A stretch of 64,000 nt of DNA from a virus. A program made the position numbers and the translations under genes. The DNA lies in IMG/VR virus record IMGVR_UViG_3300019776_000919, positions 1 to 64,000 of that record; one strand, 5' to 3'. Numbering within the stretch: the stretch's first letter is position 1; every line of letters starts with the position of its first letter. The notes beneath the pieces were generated by a model, which saw only the letters and a list, made by a program, of their open reading frames with translations, searched no databases and was not told where the DNA came from. Positions 42,876-49,480 of the stretch are shown in pieces.

Positions 42876-43079
42876 TTAGTCAGCTAAAGCAAATTCTTCG
42901 ATTGCTGCCATTTGCGCAGGACTTCGACTCTTCCAGCTTTTTGGCCAGTTATCAGGAGTCGGGGAATCTAAAGTTTCGATACTATCGCTATCTCGAAATG
43001 CAAGGTATGCGCCTTGATTATCTTTAATAATTGCGAAACCCTCATCTGGGTATTCGATAACTTGTTGCGTCATGCACAT
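42876..43079 (-). CDS. Small unknown acidic protein
   Basis: A 67-residue protein (possibly from the ATG at 43073) with a beta-strand start (V-I-E-Y-P-D-E-G-F-A-I-I) and a P-D-N-W-P-K-S-W-K-S-R-S segment. It looks like a real small phage protein rather than chance. It lies between tRNA-Arg and the structured region. No function can be given. Confidence 0.45.
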   Translation of the reverse strand: MCMTQQVIEYPDEGFAIIKDNQGAYLAFRDSDSIETLDSPTPDNWPKSWKSRSPAQMAAIEEFALAD

Positions 43080-43117
43080 GATGGTCTTTCAACGGTTAGA
43101 ATACTGCTAGGGAAAGA

Positions 43118-43194
43118 TGGCGTGTCCAGAGGGATTCGAACCCCCGACCTACTGCTTAGAAGGCAGTTGCTCTTTCCAGCTGAGCTATGGACAC
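43118..43194 (-). tRNA. tRNA-Arg (TCT)
   Basis: A 77-nt cloverleaf with acceptor stem GTGTCCA/TGGACAC, D-loop AGCTCAGCTGGAAAGAGC, and anticodon stem CTGCC/GGCAG around a TTCTAA loop (anticodon TCT, reads AGA). The T-arm is GGGGG-TTCGAAT-CCCTC, and CCA is encoded. It would support the AT-rich, AGA-using phage genes. Confidence 0.95.
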
Positions 43195-43197
43195 TTA

Positions 43198-43434
43198 TTA
43201 CTTCAGGATTTCAAAGTCCATTCGATGAGTGTAAATATCATCAGCTTGGACACCGACGCTCTTAGCAATAAGTCTAACAGTTTTGAATGACGGGGAATAA
43301 TCCGCATTCGTGCTAGACGCATGGCTAAGAACTCGGCTGACAGTCGTTCTGCTCAAACCAACGTATTCAGCCAACTGTGCGTTGTTGAAGTTACCTTGAT
43401 TCTTAAGTTTACGAAGATTTTCAGCGAGTCTCAT
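43198..43434 (-). CDS. Xre/Cro-type helix-turn-helix regulator
   Basis: A 78-residue protein with a helix-turn-helix of the Xre family: L-A-E-Y-V-G-L-S-R-T-T-V-S-R-V-L (~21-36). It is small, like Cro. It stands first behind the early-type promoter at 43491 and could control neighbouring cassettes. No matching operator palindrome was picked out. Confidence 0.75.
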   Translation of the reverse strand: MRLAENLRKLKNQGNFNNAQLAEYVGLSRTTVSRVLSHASSTNADYSPSFKTVRLIAKSVGVQADDIYTHRMDFEILK

Positions 43435-43490
43435 TTGTTTTCTATTTTGGTTAAGTTAAGAAATAAACCTATACATGGTTCTGTACTTTT

Positions 43491-43519
43491 CTTATACCAA
43501 AGAATAGAAAAAAATTGAA
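43491..43519 (-). promoter_or_regulatory. Early-type promoter for the HTH / tRNA-Arg block
   Basis: TTCAAT (43519-43514), 17-bp spacer, TGGTATAAG (43499-43491) then AAAAGTAC. A hairpin with an AACC/GGTT stem begins just downstream. Confidence 0.75.
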
Positions 43520-43903
43520 TCAATGAGCCCTGACTACAGCAGGTTTCTTGATATACTTCAGCTCAATGACTCGGTTCTTATTTCTCATTTCAGATAGCAT
43601 CTCTTTTATTTCACCGGGTAGATTCTTATCAGAAAACCCGGCAGGGATTACTAAAAGGTCTCTATTAGAATTAAACTGAGACTCACCCATTCTAGGGCTG
43701 TGAGATACATACTTGTGGTTAAATACTTTTTTCAATTCTAATTCTTCTTCGGATACCAACGGAGTATCAACTTTTATTTCAACGATTTCTTTATTTCCTA
43801 ATTCTTGCTTTTGCGCTTTCTTTTGCGTTTGCAGCATCGTTGAAAATAAAGGGTAAAGATGCAAGGCAACAAGCGTCCGCCTCATGATCAGTTTTAAATT
43901 CAT
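43520..43903 (-). CDS. Unknown protein overlapping the RuvC-like gene
   Basis: A 127-residue frame. The first 38 codons lie inside the RuvC-like gene, so the ATG at 43837 is a better start, giving ~105 residues. Acidic with several Lys/Glu-rich helices and a P-R-M-G-E-S segment. No domain recognised. Confidence 0.45.
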   Translation of the reverse strand: MNLKLIMRRTLVALHLYPLFSTMLQTQKKAQKQELGNKEIVEIKVDTPLVSEEELELKKVFNHKYVSHSPRMGESQFNSNRDLLVIPAGFSDKNLPGEIKEMLSEMRNKNRVIELKYIKKPAVVRAH

Positions 43904-44375
43904 ATGAATTATCTGTTATATGTTTTGCCAAAGCTACGCTGAATTTCTTATCGAAAGACGGCGATGGGTTACTAAATCCTGTATGTTGATTGCATATCTG
44001 AGATATTTTGATTTTCCAATCAATAGCTCTGATCATCTTTGGATACACACTTGAATCAGTACAAGCATTATACCCTAGAAATCGTGCTCTAATCATGCCT
44101 ATCAACATGGTTATGTTTTCAGTCTCTGAACTGAATACATTGTTGTATGGCACATATCTTTCTATAGTGATGAACTTTATCTCGAATTGAGAAGTATCAC
44201 TGATCATGGAATTGATTATGATTGGAAGTTCTTCTATAAAACCATAATCGTTTTTAGAAGGATTAAATACCCCAGATGCAATTACTTTTACTTTAAAAGG
44301 CTGTACTTTTTGAACTATGGAAAGTCCTAGGTTTACCCACCCAGGATCTATTCCTATTGAGATTTCTGTTTTCAT
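43791..44375 (-). CDS. RuvC-like Holliday junction endonuclease
   Basis: A 194-residue protein with the RNase H-fold pattern of RuvC: I-G-I-D-P-G-W-V-N-L-G near the start with catalytic Asp, I-T-I-E-R-Y in the middle with Glu, and D-H-E-A-D-A-C-C-L-A near the C-terminus with two Asp. It likely resolves branched DNA from recombination or replication. It abuts the PAAR gene start. Confidence 0.75.
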   Translation of the reverse strand: MKTEISIGIDPGWVNLGLSIVQKVQPFKVKVIASGVFNPSKNDYGFIEELPIIINSMISDTSQFEIKFITIERYVPYNNVFSSETENITMLIGMIRARFLGYNACTDSSVYPKMIRAIDWKIKISQICNQHTGFSNPSPSFDKKFSVALAKHITDNSYEFKTDHEADACCLASLPFIFNDAANAKESAKARIRK

Positions 44376-44686
44376 TATTCCGATTTAACAATAGAAGATC
44401 CGGATGTTATAGTACCGGTACCACCTTCTATTACGATAACTGCATCTCCTTGCCTAGCTATAGTTTTACCACCTGCACCTTTAAGCACTCCGCTACCCCC
44501 GGTTACTTTAAAATGATGACCACAATTAGTATTACCAGTATCGTTTACTGCTACCGCATCTTGACCATCAACTTTAAACCCGCCTGACCCGGACGTAAAT
44601 ACTCCTGTCCAGGCCCTGGGCGAACCGTGGGCAGTACAAGTACCGGCAACAGTATCTCCGACCCTTGCTATGCCCATTTGAGCCAT
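44375..44686 (-). CDS. PAAR-domain protein (baseplate spike tip)
   Basis: Start chosen at the ATG at 44686 (the ATG at 44698 lies within the nrdB frame). A 103-residue protein with the PAAR signature: A-R-V-G-D-T-V-A-G-T-C near the start, then H-G-S-P and C-G-H-H, and an A-R-Q-G-D-A-V repeat. The Cys/His residues could bind the stabilising metal. It would sharpen the tail spike. It is placed in the metabolism block, far from the baseplate genes. Confidence 0.8.
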   Translation of the reverse strand: MAQMGIARVGDTVAGTCTAHGSPRAWTGVFTSGSGGFKVDGQDAVAVNDTGNTNCGHHFKVTGGSGVLKGAGGKTIARQGDAVIVIEGGTGTITSGSSIVKSE

Positions 44687-45639
44687 TAATAAACCCATTC
44701 CCCAGACATTGAGTTCTTTGAGTACTGAACGGAAGTAGCTTCGAAGAAATTAGCAAAAGTATTGGATGTGATTAGGTCAATCCAAGGGAGAGGGTTTTCT
44801 TTGATTCCGAATTGTGGTTTCAATCCCATTTGCTGCATTCTATAATCACAGACGTAACGTACGTACGCCTTTACACTTTCTTCAGTTGCGTTGTTATTCT
44901 TACCAACTTTATAAGTAAGAGTAATGAATTCATCCTCTAGTGCAACGACTTTTCTGGCAGTCTCGTAGATTATCGCTTTAAAGTGATTATTGATAACCGA
45001 AGGATTTTCTTCCAAATAGAGATTAAACAAAGTAGTTAAACCGTTTACATGAACAGATTCGTCCCCGATGCTCCATTGATTACCACTTACCGTACCTGGT
45101 AATTTACCCTCTTGACTGAAAGAAAGCAGCATAGCAAACATGCCGAATAGGTTAACCCCTTCCATTAAGACTTGTTTTGCCAAATACAAAGCAATTTCAG
45201 AAGGGTTACCTAGCGGAGATTCTTCAATCATGAAATCATGCTTATCCTTCATTTCCTTAAAAGACAAAAACTCTGACATGAAAGCTTCGCTATCGTAACC
45301 TAACGTATCGTTAAGTCTCTTATACGCTTTCATATGTGTAGTTTCTCTTGCTGCAAAACTTAGCAGCATGATTCTTGCATCGGCATTCTTGAAAATAGGG
45401 AGCAGCCTATTTACGTAAGATGCACACACATCGGTATCGGATTGAGTAAACAATCGAAGAATGTTTTTTATGAACGCTTTTTCCTCTTCGGAAATAGTAC
45501 CATTCTTCCATTGCTCGCAATCTATTCTCATGTCCATTTCTTCAGGAATCCAATGACCGCGTTCATGTTCATCAGTGATTTCTTGAAGCTTCAAATACTT
45601 CGGTACAAAAATTTCATTAGTTTCAGTTAAATTTGACAT
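44686..45639 (-). CDS. nrdB: Class I ribonucleotide reductase, small subunit
   Basis: A 317-residue protein carrying all the di-metal ligands: Asp in F-T-Q-S-D, Glu and His in R-E-T-T-H, Glu in L-M-E-G-V, and Glu and His in D-E-S-V-H. The Tyr of A-Y-K matches the radical-bearing position four residues after the His. It ends E-W-V-Y, the usual docking tail for the large subunit. It lies 3 bp from nrdA and overlaps the PAAR gene slightly. Confidence 0.92.
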   Translation of the reverse strand: MSNLTETNEIFVPKYLKLQEITDEHERGHWIPEEMDMRIDCEQWKNGTISEEEKAFIKNILRLFTQSDTDVCASYVNRLLPIFKNADARIMLLSFAARETTHMKAYKRLNDTLGYDSEAFMSEFLSFKEMKDKHDFMIEESPLGNPSEIALYLAKQVLMEGVNLFGMFAMLLSFSQEGKLPGTVSGNQWSIGDESVHVNGLTTLFNLYLEENPSVINNHFKAIIYETARKVVALEDEFITLTYKVGKNNNATEESVKAYVRYVCDYRMQQMGLKPQFGIKENPLPWIDLITSNTFANFFEATSVQYSKNSMSGEWVY

Positions 45640-45642
45640 TTA

Positions 45643-47484
45643 TTATCCCTGGCAAGCAACGCAGTCAGCACCTTGAGTTGACCAATCAACTAAAGCTTTT
45701 CTTTCAATATTTTTAACAGTATCAATTTTGCTTTCACGTTCTGTACGGAAGTAATACAACGTAAGAACGTTTTCCGATTTCAAGAATTTCAAATGAACAC
45801 TATTAATATATTCTCTTGACATACCTGCAGTAAAGAACAGGTTTAGAGATTGAGCTTGAGAAATATATCCACCTCTTTGATCGGCTAATTCAATCAGCCA
45901 ATGTTGATCAATTTCATTGGCGCATTTAAATACTGCCTTTTCAATATCATTTAGTTCCGGTAAATGCTGAACAGAGCCGTTATGCTCTAGAATACTATTC
46001 CAAGTTGTTTTGTTATTAATACCTTTATGTTCCAGCAAGGCTTCTAGGTAGCGATTTTTCATAACAAAAGAACCAGCTCTAGTATCTTTAACAAAAATGT
46101 TTCTATACCACGGTTCAATAGAAGGAGATGTATTTGCTAAATCCGCAGAATTAGCGTTAGGGGCAATAGCAGTAAGTCTACTATTTCTCAACCCAGTACC
46201 TAACATATCTGGAGCTTCCCCACGTTCCAAAGCTAGTTTTTTACTTTCTTCAACTGCCCTAGAACTTATCAATCCGAATACTTGATGGGTTAATTGAACT
46301 GCAGAATTAAACCCTCCGCTTTCAAACGGGATCATTTTACTTTGAAGTAAACTATGCCATCCAAATGTACCTAAACCCAATGCTCTTTCACGTTCAGCAG
46401 AAAATTTAGCTTTTGCCAGACTAGCAGGCACATTGTCGATAAAGTATTGCAAAACATTGTCTAGGAATCGAATTAAATCTTGAACAATAGTCGTGTCTTT
46501 CCACTCTTCAAACTTTTCCAAATTTAAAGAAGAAAGGCAACATACGAAGGTTCTAAATTCATCCGTAGGTAAAGTAATTTCTGAACACAGGTTTGACCCT
46601 TTAACTTTTAAACCTAGCTTTTTCTGGGACTCTGGCATTTTTCTATTTGCCAAGTCAATTTTAAGCATAAAAGGCTCACCGGTCAACGCCCTGGTGTCAA
46701 GCATATCTTCCCAAATTGCCCTAGCACTGATGGTATCAAAAATTTTACCTGAATGAGGGCACTTTAACGCTATCTGTTTATTGGTGAGTACAGCATCAAT
46801 AAATTCATCGTTTAGGTTAACTGCACTGTGAAATTGTTGACGATTATCTGACCGGCGTTTGGCATCTCCACCAGGAACCCTAAAACGAATATGTTCCAAA
46901 ATGTCTGGATGATTGACATCCATGTAAACCGCTATGGCACCTCTACGACTACCACTTTGTTTAAAGTAGCCTATAGACGAATCAATTACCTTGAGGTAGG
47001 GTATGGGTCCAGGAGCTTTTTTAGACGTGCCACGGATCGAATTATGGGCTCCCATGCCTCCTCCTGCCATACTCAGAGTTGCCAATTCTTGAATAAAGTC
47101 AACTTGACCTTTTGCGCTATCAGGGATTTCTGCTGCGAAGCAAGAAATAGGCAAGCCTGTAATCTTTTCTTCCGGAAGAAAAAAAGAATTGTACCAGTAG
47201 TGAGCACCGGTTTTTCCAGGATCCTTAACCCATTTACCCTTCGCTGCATTCGAGAGTACTGGACTTGCATACATGAACCAATTATTGTATGCATAATCGT
47301 AGATACGTTGGGCTAGCTCATAATCCCCGTAGCAAAAAGTAGTAGCTGGGCGGGCAAGAGCTTGAGGAATAGTCTCCCCTTCTCTTATATAGTGACCTTC
47401 TAATAGGGTCTTTGAGAAATCATTAACATAGTCTGGGTTTTTTCTATCTATTTGAATTCCGAGATACGAGTATTTATTGGACAT
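45643..47484 (-). CDS. nrdA: Class I ribonucleotide reductase, large subunit
   Basis: A 613-residue protein with no N-terminal ATP-cone, so shorter than bacterial NrdA. It carries the catalytic Cys in P-I-S-C-F (~114), the N-L-C-S-E motif (~309-313), and paired Tyr in L-Y-Y-F (~578-581). The C-terminal redox pair is C-V-A-C-Q-G. It reduces ribonucleotides to deoxyribonucleotides with nrdB. It has its own early-type promoter at 47562 and an intervening terminator-like hairpin. Confidence 0.92.
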   Translation of the reverse strand: MSNKYSYLGIQIDRKNPDYVNDFSKTLLEGHYIREGETIPQALARPATTFCYGDYELAQRIYDYAYNNWFMYASPVLSNAAKGKWVKDPGKTGAHYWYNSFFLPEEKITGLPISCFAAEIPDSAKGQVDFIQELATLSMAGGGMGAHNSIRGTSKKAPGPIPYLKVIDSSIGYFKQSGSRRGAIAVYMDVNHPDILEHIRFRVPGGDAKRRSDNRQQFHSAVNLNDEFIDAVLTNKQIALKCPHSGKIFDTISARAIWEDMLDTRALTGEPFMLKIDLANRKMPESQKKLGLKVKGSNLCSEITLPTDEFRTFVCCLSSLNLEKFEEWKDTTIVQDLIRFLDNVLQYFIDNVPASLAKAKFSAERERALGLGTFGWHSLLQSKMIPFESGGFNSAVQLTHQVFGLISSRAVEESKKLALERGEAPDMLGTGLRNSRLTAIAPNANSADLANTSPSIEPWYRNIFVKDTRAGSFVMKNRYLEALLEHKGINNKTTWNSILEHNGSVQHLPELNDIEKAVFKCANEIDQHWLIELADQRGGYISQAQSLNLFFTAGMSREYINSVHLKFLKSENVLTLYYFRTERESKIDTVKNIERKALVDWSTQGADCVACQG

Positions 47485-47521
47485 TTATTATTTAAGAGTT
47501 TTAATTGTAATTTTTGTTGAC

Positions 47522-47553
47522 TAAAAAAAACTAGAGACCTAATGGTAGGTCTC
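47522..47553 (-). terminator. Terminator-like hairpin in the nrdA leader
   Basis: GAGACCTA-CCAT-TAGGTCTC then TAG-T8 on the minus strand, only a few bases downstream of the promoter at 47562 and ahead of nrdA (47484). It may attenuate nrdA. Confidence 0.65.
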
Positions 47554-47561
47554 GTATTTTT

Positions 47562-47570
47562 CTTATACCA
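47562..47570 (-). promoter_or_regulatory. Early-type promoter for the ribonucleotide reductase operon
   Basis: TGGTATAAG followed by AAAAATAC, with TTCAGA 17 bp upstream. Confidence 0.7.
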
Positions 47571-47592
47571 GGAAAAGTATTTTATCTGAAAA

Positions 47593-47952
47593 TTAACCGG
47601 TAGAAGCGTTATTTTCAGAAGAATTTTTTTCACCAGTTTGACCCTCAGTATTTTCTAGGGTTTCGTCACTGGGATTCATTTTTGATAACAATGTTATCAA
47701 GATGGCTATTGCTGTAACTACATTTTCAGATGGAATACCAGGATTCCAATGTTTGTTATCCGCAGGCCACCATACAGGAGTACCCTCTAAGCTTACCCCT
47801 TTCTCTAAAGAATAGGCTGAGTGGATTGCATAGCAAGCCGCCGCCGCACATTCTGAGCCGAAAGTCTTAGGGTCAGATTTTAATAAAACCCCTTCTTTTT
47901 CTAGTCGAGAAATTTCAGCGGTGATTTGTTGTTGGATTTTTTCAAAACTCAT
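47593..47952 (-). CDS. Small conserved phage protein (AAAACYA / WPADNKHWNP type)
   Basis: A 119-residue protein with the pattern G-S-E-C-A-A-A-A-C-Y-A-I then W-W-P-A-D-N-K-H-W-N-P and a hydrophobic helix. I recall similar short proteins in many phages with an E-G-x-x-A-A-A-A-x-Y-A motif, function unknown. The C-terminal ~25 residues are disordered. It overlaps the next gene by 4 bp. Confidence 0.5.
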   Translation of the reverse strand: MSFEKIQQQITAEISRLEKEGVLLKSDPKTFGSECAAAACYAIHSAYSLEKGVSLEGTPVWWPADNKHWNPGIPSENVVTAIAILITLLSKMNPSDETLENTEGQTGEKNSSENNASTG

Positions 47953-48449
47953 GATTTACTAGAGCCAGCGCTTAGTCCAGAAGTAAGTTGTTTTGTAAGA
48001 GAATCCATAGTTTTAGATAAATGTTGCTTTAAAACTTCGTTAGTTTTCTCAGTGAAAATCTTCTGAATCATCGAATCAATCCTCATACCGATTCGAGTTT
48101 CAATCAATTTCTGAGTATCTTCTTTATTCAGAATATCTGTAACTGCAGAACTCACGGTTTCTTGTATTTTTTTCTCTAAGTCCCTTTTAAATTCCGGCTT
48201 TAATTTATACGTTTCATATTTACCGTATCCGCTAGTACTCACAAATTTAGAATTGACTTCAGAAACCGTTTGGTTAATCTGAGATTTGATATCAAAATCC
48301 GCTTTTATTAGGGACGAGGAAGCTTCTTTATAAATAAACCTTTTGGTTATTTCTTCAATGACACATTGCTGAAGTTGCAAACGTACTTCTGACCCTGCGG
48401 GGAATAGTGTTTTTACCGCTGAACCATCTAGCTTTAATTCAATTGACAT
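47949..48449 (-). CDS. Unknown helical protein
   Basis: Start taken at the ATG at 48449, 2 bp after the preceding stop (an ATG at 48503 is also possible). A 166-residue, largely helical protein with repeated Lys/Glu heptads (~60-150), suggesting a coiled-coil. No recognised domain. Confidence 0.5.
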   Translation of the reverse strand: MSIELKLDGSAVKTLFPAGSEVRLQLQQCVIEEITKRFIYKEASSSLIKADFDIKSQINQTVSEVNSKFVSTSGYGKYETYKLKPEFKRDLEKKIQETVSSAVTDILNKEDTQKLIETRIGMRIDSMIQKIFTEKTNEVLKQHLSKTMDSLTKQLTSGLSAGSSKS

Positions 48450-48451
48450 TT

Positions 48452-48655
48452 TTAAACTCGAAAAGTTTCTGATAGATCTACTTTTAGTTCGTCTGGATGA
48501 CAACCTTTTACCTTACCAGTACCAACTAAATACCCAAGTTCATAGCCTTTATATTTCCCGAAGCTATAACCCCACATTATACAACAAATTCCTACGACAG
48601 TAACGGTAAGAATTACTGCAACCCCTATTGCAATATTGGTAAAAACCGGGTGCAT
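48452..48655 (-). CDS. Small membrane protein
   Basis: Start taken at 48655, where stop and start overlap (TAATG) with the gene before it. A 67-residue protein with one strong membrane segment (~6-30) and a short Gly/Tyr-rich tail. Function unknown; single-span phage proteins of this size may act in membrane or superinfection functions. Confidence 0.55.
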   Translation of the reverse strand: MHPVFTNIAIGVAVILTVTVVGICCIMWGYSFGKYKGYELGYLVGTGKVKGCHPDELKVDLSETFRV

Positions 48656-49077
48656 TAGAACATCTCTAATTGAGTAGTTGTTGGTAATCCTAAAGCCCAC
48701 TGTTTTAAATAATGATCATCTTTATTCTTTGGAAATTCTACTTCTTCTAACTCATCTATAGAATATAATCGAATGCATCCATTTCCATAGTTTCTCTCAT
48801 TACTTACGGCGGAAAATACTTTACTACATTCCGAGTTATCATAATTCCGCTCCAACACACCGTACCCTTGAGAAATTGCATATATACTTTTCAGAGAGGT
48901 AATTTCTATAAAAAATACACGGTTGGGGTACTTGGTTGTAGTAGACCAAGGCTCCTCTTTAAATTCAGAGTTTGGAGGATGACAATTCGGCCATCTAAAA
49001 TATCCAAAATCGTGAGATATGGTAGCCCCAGGCTTTATACGGGCCCAGAAGAAAGACTTTGTGACTTTAGTGTCCAT
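48655..49077 (-). CDS. Unknown protein
   Basis: A 140-residue protein with several Trp and Tyr residues (F-F-W-A-R-I, G-Y-F-R-W-P, P-W-S-T-T-T-K-Y) in a compact alpha/beta layout. It overlaps its upstream neighbour by 11 bp and is coupled to the next gene by TAATG. No family recognised. Confidence 0.5.
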   Translation of the reverse strand: MDTKVTKSFFWARIKPGATISHDFGYFRWPNCHPPNSEFKEEPWSTTTKYPNRVFFIEITSLKSIYAISQGYGVLERNYDNSECSKVFSAVSNERNYGNGCIRLYSIDELEEVEFPKNKDDHYLKQWALGLPTTTQLEMF

Positions 49078-49444
49078 ATTCTTTTAAGAAATTTTCAAAA
49101 TCTTTTTTCAACAACTCAGCCATTTCCCCTCTAACCGGTTTGCCATCGGCAGCATCCCTTTCTAAGACGTTACAAATCATCTTGACAGATGCACACAATT
49201 TAATGTGCGCAGCCTCTTTTTTACTGGCAGTATCAGGAGGGAATCCTAACTTTATATCTTTTTGTACTTGTAAGGATTCTTTGATCGAAGAAGCTTCTTG
49301 TTTTCCTAAAAACTTTTCTTCGATGGCTTTAGTAGCTTGAATCATATCCGCTAAAGTTCGAATTTCTTGTTCAGCCGGTCTAATTTGACCGGGAGCATGA
49401 GTTTTATTTGTTACTTTGTGAGCGGGTTGAAATGGTATAGACAT
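49067..49444 (-). CDS. Unknown helical protein
   Basis: A 125-residue Lys/Glu-rich helical protein. TATAAT lies 5 bp before the ATG, so a promoter with a very short leader is possible. No domain recognised. Confidence 0.5.
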   Translation of the reverse strand: MSIPFQPAHKVTNKTHAPGQIRPAEQEIRTLADMIQATKAIEEKFLGKQEASSIKESLQVQKDIKLGFPPDTASKKEAAHIKLCASVKMICNVLERDAADGKPVRGEMAELLKKDFENFLKEYGH

Positions 49445-49450
49445 ATTATA

Positions 49451-49473
49451 CTGACCCGGTTACCCGGGCCAGT
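49451..49473. other. GC-rich hairpin after the Pnkp gene
   Basis: CTGACCCGG..CCGGGCCAG, 8 bp after the Pnkp stop. No T-run follows on the minus strand, so it may be an mRNA 3'-end structure rather than a true terminator. Confidence 0.4.
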
Positions 49474-49480
49474 TCCTTAT

